The notes below the pieces were generated by a model. That model made no database searches. It was given only the letters and a program-made list of their open reading frames with translations, and was not told the DNA's origin. 29,803 nt of DNA. Source: a virus. This document shows positions 15,987-21,962 of the stretch, piece by piece; the first letter of the stretch is position 1; the number at the start of each line of letters is the position of its first letter. The DNA is taken from the IMG/VR virus record IMGVR_UViG_3300032223_001159, positions 1 through 29,803 of that record. One strand, given 5' to 3'. Both the position numbers and the translations under genes were made by a program.

Positions 15987-16306
15987 TTGTGATGAAGTGG
16001 GAGCATTGGTTGGTAGGCTGGCTGAAATTTGAATCCACCGTTTCCAGTACTATATGTACGACCCATATATTGAGAATGACCGTTTACACGACCATAAATC
16101 ATTTGGCCATTACCAGAATTATAGCTACGACCATTTAGTCCATTTGGTCCGTAGAACGTGCTTCCATTGAAATTACTTTGAATTCTAGTAGTTCCATACG
16201 GAACAACACTTGGACCATAGTAATGAACGTCGCCGTACATTCTTTGTTGTGCTGAAGCATAACCAGACCACATTACAAGAACGATAAACATCATAAATAT
16301 CTTCAT
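15983..16306 (-). CDS. Secreted Gly/Tyr/Asn-rich protein with signal peptide
   Basis: This 107-residue protein has a textbook signal peptide: MKIF, a hydrophobic core MMFIVLVMWSG, then YASAQQ with a likely signal peptidase I site after A-S-A. The mature part is rich in Gly, Tyr, Asn and Ser, with repeated elements GRSYNSGNGQMIYG and GRTYSTGNGGFKFQ and similar YGPNG turns, suggesting short beta repeats. Export to the periplasm or cell surface is expected. Such a protein among replication genes is out of place; it may alter the host envelope. It has a strong GAGGAG site before ATG 16306. Confidence 0.72.
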   Translation of the reverse strand: MKIFMMFIVLVMWSGYASAQQRMYGDVHYYGPSVVPYGTTRIQSNFNGSTFYGPNGLNGRSYNSGNGQMIYGRVNGHSQYMGRTYSTGNGGFKFQPAYQPMLPLHHK

Positions 16307-16761
16307 AATAACTCCTCAATTGAAGTAATCGAACTCAGTAGTCGAGCATTGCTCGTAAATCTATCAATTGCGTATATCATCAAATCAGCGTTTTTATCAC
16401 CGCCCGCCGATATCATTTTACACGGCTTTTCGGTTTTGGTAAAGTTCAAAAGGTCGGAAGTTTTGATAATCCACAGTTCTCCGCAGATTTTATGGACCCA
16501 CCAATCAGCAGTTGTAGCTGTAATACCACTAGGTGTACCCTTTTTAGAGTTAAAATACTCTAATGCAACATTACCAGTCTTAGCTGACATTACATCATGT
16601 TTAACCTCAAAGGTAATTGTTCTGCACTCATGGTCAGCGGCTATATCATATAGTAGTCGCGTTTTTGGATTATCGTTCTTATATGGATAGAAACCTAAAC
16701 TTCTAAGAAAATCCATAACCTCAAGTTCAGCCTCATCACCAACCTTCATTGACTTTAACAT
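16303..16761 (-). CDS. PD-(D/E)XK endonuclease, resolvase-like
   Basis: This 152-residue protein starts with a helix containing E10 and E14 (VGDEAELEVMDFL). It then has YDIAADHECRTITFEVKHD, giving the D39 ... E52-x-K54 arrangement of the PD-(D/E)XK fold, followed by NVALEYFNSKKGTPSGI and TADWWVHKI. This resembles phage nucleases related to archaeal Holliday junction resolvases. It would cut branched or modified DNA during replication or recombination. Its start ATG 16761 overlaps the UDG-fold gene by 7 bases. Whether it resolves junctions or acts otherwise cannot be read from the sequence. Confidence 0.75.
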   Translation of the reverse strand: MLKSMKVGDEAELEVMDFLRSLGFYPYKNDNPKTRLLYDIAADHECRTITFEVKHDVMSAKTGNVALEYFNSKKGTPSGITATTADWWVHKICGELWIIKTSDLLNFTKTEKPCKMISAGGDKNADLMIYAIDRFTSNARLLSSITSIEELL

Positions 16762-17303
16762 GCGTATGCTTTCTTTATTGTCTGAATTGCTTCATCCATA
16801 TAACGTTGACCACGACGATACAACTCTTCCATTGAATAAGTAACAAACATATTACGACCATTAGGCATGGTATATTCACTAGATACAGAAGCGTTGGTAT
16901 CATTTAATAGGATTTTAGGTATACTGCTCCCAAAACACACAATAGCTTTCGGTTGAACTAGCTCAATCTCTTGTGTTAAGTGATTATTAGCACACACTTT
17001 ACCATTAGCAATAAACTCCTTGGCCGGAGTCATTGGTCCTGAACACTTCACTAGATTAGTCAGATAAATATCTGACTTTGGTACTTGAGCCTCTTGTAGA
17101 ATCTTAATTAAAAGAGCTTCGTTTTTTGCTGCCAGAGGTTTTTCAACTAAATGTGCTTCAATCGTAGAGCGTAGATTTACTAACATTAATTTAGCTGGAG
17201 TATGTCCCGCACCAATAATCGGTAGGTCACCATATCTTAAGTGGTCACGAAATTTACAAGCCCTACAAACTTCAATGTTATTGATAATCTCAAGCTTCGT
17301 CAT
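16755..17303 (-). CDS. UDG-fold protein with Fe-S cysteines, diverged active site
   Basis: This 182-residue protein follows family 4 uracil-DNA glycosylases: C13 and C16 (EVCRACKF), then GAGHTPAKLMLVN, then SDIYLTNLVKCSGPM with C87, then C104 and the strand KAIVCFGSSIPKILL. The four cysteines match the 4Fe-4S ligands. However, the catalytic motif after the first strand, normally G-E-x-P-G-x-x-E-D, is replaced by NLRSTIEAHLVEK, and the C-terminal H-P-S/A motif is not evident. It may bind DNA without removing uracil or act on another base. An AAGGGG-type site precedes ATG 17303. Confidence 0.72.
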   Translation of the reverse strand: MTKLEIINNIEVCRACKFRDHLRYGDLPIIGAGHTPAKLMLVNLRSTIEAHLVEKPLAAKNEALLIKILQEAQVPKSDIYLTNLVKCSGPMTPAKEFIANGKVCANNHLTQEIELVQPKAIVCFGSSIPKILLNDTNASVSSEYTMPNGRNMFVTYSMEELYRRGQRYMDEAIQTIKKAYAC

Positions 17304-17547
17304 TCAACTGCCCCTTATCAAGTACACTACGAATAAGCATAAACTTATCAACAGCAACATCCAGCTTGTAGTACACTTCAGAGAATCTAAATCGACTATC
17401 ATCACAGTCAACTTGATACTTGCGTTCTAGCTGGTCACGCATTTGTACGTGCTTACCTAAGTCGCAAATTGATAGTCTTCCAAAGTCAACGCCGCAACCA
17501 TTCTCGACTGCGTTCTTAACACTGTAATATAGCTTACTTCTGTTCAT
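17290..17547 (-). CDS. Small hypothetical protein
   Basis: This 85-residue protein is mixed in charge and probably helical, with LGKHVQMRDQLERKYQVD and FSEVYYKLDVAVDKFMLIRS as likely helices. It has three scattered cysteines and no clear metal site. It directly follows the N-terminal polymerase half (ATGA overlap) and overlaps the UDG-fold gene by 14 bases. Co-translation with the polymerase half suggests a link to replication. No family is recognised. Confidence 0.58.
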   Translation of the reverse strand: MNRSKLYYSVKNAVENGCGVDFGRLSICDLGKHVQMRDQLERKYQVDCDDSRFRFSEVYYKLDVAVDKFMLIRSVLDKGQLNDEA

Positions 17548-19445
17548 TCGTCATCCTCTACTTCCTGTGGTTCAATTTCAAATGTCTTTAGCGTTCCTGT
17601 TCTTAATAGAGAGTTAACGCCCATTAACTTATCTAATGTACTAAGACCCAAGATATCCCACTTAGGAACACCAGTCTTTTCTGCAAACTCATACTCAAGA
17701 CCAGCAATTAATGCTCCGGTCTTTTTATCATTTACCATCGGGCAAACATCAGCAATTCTCGTTGAGCCAATAACCAAAGCTGATGCGTGCTTACCATATG
17801 ACTTATAAGTTCCCTCAATTCTGATTGCTTGCTCAAAGTAATCCTTCATATAGCCAGACACAACACCGTCGTCGCTCATTGTTACCCATTCCTTTAGAGC
17901 GTCGGGGTCATTATGAAGCGTCCACCTAATAACGGAGTTTTCCTTTGCTTCTTCAAGCTTATCTGCGATTTCTTGTGTTTGAGGAATTCTCTTAGAGATA
18001 TCGTTCATTGTGTCATTATTACATGCGTTATGTACACGTAGAACCTGCTTAATAGCTCCGCGTCCCTGTAGGCTAGAAAATGTACAAACCTGAGATACAT
18101 TTTCCTCTCCGTATTTTTTGCTAATATACTCAAATACACGTTCACGGAAGGCAACTGGAAAATCTGTATCAATATCTGGTAGCGAAACTTTACCCGGAGC
18201 ATTTCTACCCTTATTATAGAATCGCTCGAAATACAGTTCGTAAACTACGGGGTCAATCGTAGTAATATCCAAAAGATACGATACTAGACACCCACCAGCA
18301 GAACCACGACCACACCCAACAAGTTGCCCCTGTGATTTGGCCCATCGAACATAATCCTGAACGATTAGGAAGTAGCCCTCTAGGTTAGCCTCATTGAAAA
18401 CACCAAGTTCCTGCTCGATACGTTCAACATACTCTTTTGTTCTGCCTAAGTCAAGTTTGGACGATAAGCGTTTCCATCCTTCTCTACAAAGCTGTCTCAA
18501 GTATTCCTTTTGGCTCATTCCATTTGGACAATCAAATGCTGGTAATGTAGGATTAGCTAGAATCGTATATGATTCACACATATCACTAACAAGCATCGAG
18601 TTCTTTAGTGTAGACTCGGAGTATATTTGTGACATTTCCTCGAATGTAGGAAGATGACAGTTATCATCATTAACGAATCTATTAAGATTGGCATACTGCT
18701 CTGTTTCAATAGATGTTGCAAGCTGATTAAAGTGAAACTTATTGTGCGAACAGATAAGGAGATTATGGTCAAACTTATCGCATTTGTTTAGGTAATACGA
18801 GTTAGGAACAGCAACACATTTAATACCATACATTTCCGCGTAGTACTCAATAGTGTCAGCAACGACACCATCAATTGGGCAAGCGGAAAGGTTCATTTTC
18901 TGGAGCGTTAGAATAAAGTTCTCGCCAAATGTAGACTTGTACTTCTCAAGTAAGTTTTTAACTGTTGTGGCGTAGTCAGTATGAAGAAAGTACGACGAGT
19001 ACTGTAGCGGATTCTTATTGGTATAAGCTAGTTGTTTTGCGACAATAGCGTTAGCGACAATAGAGTCTGGCTCACCGGCCATTACAAGCACATTCTTACA
19101 TGACCCTAGCTCATGAAAAAATATAGATGGAACGTCTTTGACGATATGGTTCTTGTCGTGCGATAAAGATGATATTGAAGATAGTTCTCGCCACCCAATT
19201 TTATTCTTAGCTATTACGGTTACGTAACCACCGTCATCCCTAATATAAATCTTGGAACCTAAAATCGGCTTAATGCCAGCTTTAACACAAGCTTCACTAA
19301 ATGCTACAACCCCGGAAAGCTTATCGAAATCTGTAATAGCAGCGCTACCAATATTTTTACTTGCCAAAGATTCTACTAGGGCATCTGGCTTAGATAGTCC
19401 GCGAAGTAGTGAGTAGTGCGTATGCAATGCTAACGGTGTATACAT
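17544..19445 (-). CDS. dnaE: DNA polymerase III alpha, N-terminal half (PHP and palm)
   Basis: This 633-residue protein holds the PHP domain and the catalytic palm. PHP opens LALHTHYSLLRGLSKPD and continues AITDFDKLSGVVAF and GIKPILGSKIY; TDF replaces the TDH of active PHP domains, as in E. coli. The palm has GCGRGSAGGCLVSYLLDIT around residue 380, PDIDTDF at 423-429 (D424 and D426) and KWDILGLSTL with D597, which correspond to the three catalytic aspartates. It stops soon after that, at EVEDDE, before the V-F-Q-L-E fingers region found in the gene at 12592-14205. It starts at ATG 19445 with GGAG upstream. No intein sequence is seen. Confidence 0.93.
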   Translation of the reverse strand: MYTPLALHTHYSLLRGLSKPDALVESLASKNIGSAAITDFDKLSGVVAFSEACVKAGIKPILGSKIYIRDDGGYVTVIAKNKIGWRELSSISSLSHDKNHIVKDVPSIFFHELGSCKNVLVMAGEPDSIVANAIVAKQLAYTNKNPLQYSSYFLHTDYATTVKNLLEKYKSTFGENFILTLQKMNLSACPIDGVVADTIEYYAEMYGIKCVAVPNSYYLNKCDKFDHNLLICSHNKFHFNQLATSIETEQYANLNRFVNDDNCHLPTFEEMSQIYSESTLKNSMLVSDMCESYTILANPTLPAFDCPNGMSQKEYLRQLCREGWKRLSSKLDLGRTKEYVERIEQELGVFNEANLEGYFLIVQDYVRWAKSQGQLVGCGRGSAGGCLVSYLLDITTIDPVVYELYFERFYNKGRNAPGKVSLPDIDTDFPVAFRERVFEYISKKYGEENVSQVCTFSSLQGRGAIKQVLRVHNACNNDTMNDISKRIPQTQEIADKLEEAKENSVIRWTLHNDPDALKEWVTMSDDGVVSGYMKDYFEQAIRIEGTYKSYGKHASALVIGSTRIADVCPMVNDKKTGALIAGLEYEFAEKTGVPKWDILGLSTLDKLMGVNSLLRTGTLKTFEIEPQEVEDDE

Positions 19446-19663
19446 TAGTAATCTTCTCCAGCGTCTTTTTCAATATAACTTTCAACTGTATCTGTTAGGT
19501 CTTGCAAACTCTCTTCAAGTGACTGTAACACTGGTTCGTACTTTGAGTAATTAAACCATAGTGGTATATCGCCAGCATTTATATATTTATGTACTAATGA
19601 GTCCCACGCAACTTTATCAGCATGTAGCATTTTACGTAATAGCACAATATCTGGATTTTCCAT
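19445..19663 (-). CDS. Small acidic hypothetical protein
   Basis: This 72-residue acidic protein has a helical look: DIVLLRKMLHADKVAWDSLV, then EPVLQSLEESLQDLTDTVES as a likely coiled-coil or amphipathic helix, ending EKDAGEDY. It sits immediately before the polymerase N-half with a TAATG junction, and after a tailed zinc protein with another TAATG. It has the acidic ending but not the tail motif of its neighbours. Function is unknown. Confidence 0.58.
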   Translation of the reverse strand: MENPDIVLLRKMLHADKVAWDSLVHKYINAGDIPLWFNYSKYEPVLQSLEESLQDLTDTVESYIEKDAGEDY

Positions 19664-19884
19664 TATTCTATTTTTCCTATATCAAAGTCGCGATTAAATT
19701 GGCATGGCGTAATTATATGATAGTGATGAATAGATTCTCTACCAAAAATATCCGCGTATTCTACAGTAACAGTATAATAAAGACCACACTCGAAACATTT
19801 AGATGTCTTAGTATTGTAAATACTTCCACATGAAATACATACTGTATTACCGTTAGTGTTTGTTGTAACTGGACTATTAGTCAT
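19663..19884 (-). CDS. Zinc-ribbon mini-protein with C-terminal DFDIGKIE tail
   Basis: This 73-residue protein has a typical one-zinc ribbon: CISCGSIYNTKTSKCFECG, giving C-x2-C, 10-12 residues, C-x2-C. After a polar N-terminus (TNSPVTTNTNGNT) and a strand YYTVTVEYADIFG it ends in NRDFDIGKIE (tail bases 19666-19689). Both junctions are TAATG-type. The tail uses ATA-GGA for Ile-Gly, unlike most copies. The ribbon resembles RNA polymerase or regulator zinc ribbons in spacing only. Host take-over or replication use is possible but not shown. Confidence 0.8.
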   Translation of the reverse strand: MTNSPVTTNTNGNTVCISCGSIYNTKTSKCFECGLYYTVTVEYADIFGRESIHHYHIITPCQFNRDFDIGKIE

Positions 19885-20123
19885 TAGATAATTCCTAAGT
19901 CATATCTATCAGATAGATTCGTGGAACAATCTGACTGTAATAACCTTCTACTTGACTCTTGATAATCTATCACAACACCACAGTCAATATGTATTGTCCT
20001 TGTACTTGGATTCGCAAGTCCACGAGCCGAACACTTAACACACTCATAAACGTACCCACAAGGATTAGCATCTTTAATGTACTTAATGTATTCGTCTTCG
20101 TTAACGTAATGCGGTTTAGTCAC
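19884..20123 (-). CDS. Cysteine-containing mini-protein with C-terminal RYDLGII tail
   Basis: I call a 79-residue protein from GTG at 20123, where the start overlaps the stop of the RecB-like gene and a GAGG lies six bases upstream. A longer frame exists, but its first 80 residues are the out-of-frame shadow of that nuclease gene. The protein reads MTKPHYVNEDEYIKYIKDAN, then CGYVYECVKCSARG and IHIDCGVVIDY, with enough cysteines for one zinc. It ends SDRYDLGII (tail bases 19887-19907), the most diverged of the ten tails (Arg instead of Asp before the aromatic). Confidence 0.72.
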   Translation of the reverse strand: MTKPHYVNEDEYIKYIKDANPCGYVYECVKCSARGLANPSTRTIHIDCGVVIDYQESSRRLLQSDCSTNLSDRYDLGII

Positions 20124-21237
20124 CGGGAGCCTCGTAGTGAGAAGTGCTAAAGCTTGGATTTTTATACTTAGCTGTAGCAGCATCAATACCAATTGTTTGA
20201 ATTTCGTTATGAATGTGCCTACAGGTATTGCAGTTAGTATTAGGAAGTCTTTCCTTATAGTAGTTGCATAACTTAGTACACTTAAAGCTAGATTGGTCTG
20301 GACTGCACATTTGAGGAATCTCACAAGCTCTAACCTCATCATAATGAGCCTTGAGACGTTCTTCAACTACTGGTAGGTGACTCTTCTCGAAGCACATCGT
20401 AAATGGCCCACCGTCACGTATAAAGAAGATGGTAATAATAATATTTTCGTACTCTGGAAACACCTTACATAAAGCATAGTAATACATCATAAGCTGAGTA
20501 TCATTACATAGCTTATCGTAGGTTTTTACTTCGCCCGTTGCCCAATCCAAACGCTGGCCGGTCTTCCAATCGACTACCTCCAGTGTATCCGAATCCAGTT
20601 CGGTAATCAAGTCCACGGTGCCTTTTATTCCAAAATTTCCCGCAAAATGTTCACCAATGGAATTTGTGTAATCGTACTTAGCCCAATCCTTCTCGATAAG
20701 CAAATCGAAATGCTTTTCTGGACACTTGATTGTTCTGAGTCGTGGGTCATATATACCACCACGATAATCTAGAGCAATCCATGTCCAATTAAGAACGTCG
20801 CGGAACGCAGCGCGAGTCCACTCTTCAGGAGACTTAGATGAGTAGTATTTAGATGACTCTTCCACAAGCCAATTAACAACTTCAACACCACGCCTAGTAT
20901 GACCAATAGTAATTGAAGCGTCTGACTTATAGATACTCTTACTAATACGTGACTTATTAATAAGAGTAATTTCATCTTCAGATAACACATATGGAGTTAA
21001 GAAGTCATTCTTATCAAATGATAGTTTGTCATCTATTACGATTCGCGTAGCATCAGGATTATTTTGAACATACTGCTTAGCGATTGCAAGCCATTCAAGT
21101 ACTTTATGTACCGCTGAACCCATATCAGCCTTAGTACTACTGGGTCTAAATAAACCTAGATTATACGTTAGAAAGTATTGCATCTGACAGAACTTAAAGT
21201 TTGCGTAACTTGATGACCTTGTATATGGTATAAGCAT
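20116..21237 (-). CDS. RecB/Cas4-like PD-(D/E)XK nuclease with likely Fe-S cluster
   Basis: This 373-residue nuclease has the RecB-family motifs in order: GSAVHKVLEWL (H44), GIKGTVDLITE (D209), LEVVDWKTG (D223, K225) and TQLMMYYYAL (Q248). One N-terminal cysteine (C17 in FKFCQMQY) plus a C-terminal cluster (C311, C320, C324, C336, C339) matches the split cysteine arrangement of the 4Fe-4S site in AddB and Cas4. It probably resects DNA ends for RecA-type recombination or degrades host DNA. Start ATG 21237 follows AGAAAGA with an 11-base gap from the previous stop, the widest gap in the window. Confidence 0.85.
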   Translation of the reverse strand: MLIPYTRSSSYANFKFCQMQYFLTYNLGLFRPSSTKADMGSAVHKVLEWLAIAKQYVQNNPDATRIVIDDKLSFDKNDFLTPYVLSEDEITLINKSRISKSIYKSDASITIGHTRRGVEVVNWLVEESSKYYSSKSPEEWTRAAFRDVLNWTWIALDYRGGIYDPRLRTIKCPEKHFDLLIEKDWAKYDYTNSIGEHFAGNFGIKGTVDLITELDSDTLEVVDWKTGQRLDWATGEVKTYDKLCNDTQLMMYYYALCKVFPEYENIIITIFFIRDGGPFTMCFEKSHLPVVEERLKAHYDEVRACEIPQMCSPDQSSFKCTKLCNYYKERLPNTNCNTCRHIHNEIQTIGIDAATAKYKNPSFSTSHYEAPGD

Positions 21238-21248
21238 TAATAGTCTTT

Positions 21249-21449
21249 CTAGTCTCTATATCCAATATCGTAATCAATGGGCGCTGGTCCCCAAACAATA
21301 TCAGTTTTCGCGGTCCTACTCATAATCTGTTTTGCTAATGCAACAAGTTTTTTGGTAAACTCACCCTCTTTACAAGGGGTTTCATACACAATAACATTTC
21401 TATTCACGATATCATTCAATGTATCCAATATCGAAGTCTCGTCTATCAT
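21249..21449 (-). CDS. Tailed mini-protein (tail DYDIGYRD)
   Basis: This 66-residue helical protein begins MIDETSILDTLNDIVNRNVI and has a basic middle (FTKKLVALAKQIMSRT). It ends PAPIDYDIGYRD (tail bases 21252-21275). The ATG at 21449 has AAGG nine bases upstream. A TTG at 21429 inside the previous gene's tail is an alternative start. It is the last of the five-gene tailed cassette. Here the next gene starts downstream of the stop, so this tail is kept without any overlap with a start codon. That argues for a protein-level role. No family is recognised. Confidence 0.7.
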   Translation of the reverse strand: MIDETSILDTLNDIVNRNVIVYETPCKEGEFTKKLVALAKQIMSRTAKTDIVWGPAPIDYDIGYRD

Positions 21450-21594
21450 CTTTTGATACCTTATTCAAAGTTAGCCTCATTACTTCAGATAATTCTTTTG
21501 CGGTTATACCAAACTGTTGCATAACTGTTGTCATTGATATAATATTGTTTGCTACTAACTGTGAAATTGTTTTTAACTTAGTATGTGATTCCAA
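21412..21594 (-). CDS. Tailed mini-protein (tail DFDIGYIE), TTG start
   Basis: This 60-residue protein (ESHTKLKTISQLVANNIISM, then QFGITAKELSEVMRLTLNKV) has a helix-turn-helix-like look in FGITAKELSEVMR. It ends RRDFDIGYIE (tail bases 21415-21438). The start must be TTG 21594: going upstream, a TAG stop is reached with no ATG or GTG, and AGGGA stands eight bases before the TTG. That ribosome site and the TTG lie within the codons of the preceding gene's tail. A small DNA-binding role is possible but weakly supported. Confidence 0.7.
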   Translation of the reverse strand: MESHTKLKTISQLVANNIISMTTVMQQFGITAKELSEVMRLTLNKVSKDDRRDFDIGYIE

Positions 21595-21781
21595 GGTCGT
21601 AGTCCCTATGTACTATGCGTAAGACACCATCTTTATCAAGATAATAATCAAAGTCAATACCAGCACCTAAACCAACTAACATTTCTGGATAAATTCCCGA
21701 TGGTTCAGATATATGTGACGACCAATTTTTGATGTCCTCTACTGCTTCTGGTGAAATGTAAATGTCAGTCAATGTACCCAA
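21578..21781 (-). CDS. Tailed mini-protein (tail DYDLGITY)
   Basis: This protein of about 67 residues has the body TDIYISPEAVEDIKNWSSHI, then YPEMLVGLGAGIDFDYYLDK and GVLRIVHRDYDLGITY (tail bases 21581-21604). There is no ATG start. TTG at 21781 sits at the same place in the previous tail as the well-supported TTG of the next gene. TTG at 21772 (giving TDIYISP...) and 21820 are alternatives. A second aspartate-aromatic element (DFDYYLDKDG) lies in the middle. No family is recognised; the fold is probably a small alpha/beta. Confidence 0.65.
   Translation of the reverse strand: MGTLTDIYISPEAVEDIKNWSSHISEPSGIYPEMLVGLGAGIDFDYYLDKDGVLRIVHRDYDLGITY
21592..21607 (-). promoter_or_regulatory. Ribosome site plus TTG start inside a tail-coding region
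   Basis: AGGGA (21603-21607) lies eight bases before TTG 21592-21594, all within the codons of the DYDLG part of the preceding gene's tail. A stop upstream and the lack of ATG or GTG make this TTG the only likely start of the 60-residue gene. Confidence 0.7.
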
Positions 21782-21962
21782 TGTCGTAATCTTGTTCTCT
21801 CTTAGAGAATTTACCTTCAAGCATAGCTAAAGCTTTTGCCACAACATCCCATTTAGCGTCCTGAATTTCTAATGTAAAGTCTTTTATAGACCCCATAATA
21901 TTGTAAGTAGGAACCTCAACTCGCGTTAGCTCTAGCTTTTTATTCAATGTATCCAAGGTCAT
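21765..21962 (-). CDS. Tailed mini-protein (tail DYDIGYID)
   Basis: This protein of about 65 residues (TLDTLNKKLELTRVEVPTYN, then IQDAKWDVVAKALAMLEGKF) ends REQDYDIGYID (tail bases 21768-21791). ATG 21962 lies inside the previous gene's tail. A TTG six bases later (21956) has AGGAG at the ideal eight-base distance and may be the true start, as in the next genes. A longer frame upstream is the shadow of the preceding gene. Two amphipathic helices are likely. No family is recognised. Confidence 0.68.
   Translation of the reverse strand: MTLDTLNKKLELTRVEVPTYNIMGSIKDFTLEIQDAKWDVVAKALAMLEGKFSKREQDYDIGYID

Noticed and set aside
12592-19445. A split intein joining the two polymerase III alpha halves
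   Set aside because: No Cys-led N-intein block follows the N-half and no intein C-block with His-Asn precedes the C-half. Both proteins begin and end in polymerase-like or short linker sequence.
20124-20366. Hydrophobic N-terminal extension of the tailed gene at 19884, looking like membrane helices
   Set aside because: It is the out-of-frame reading of the end of the RecB-like nuclease gene. The GTG at 20123 with a ribosome site is the better start.
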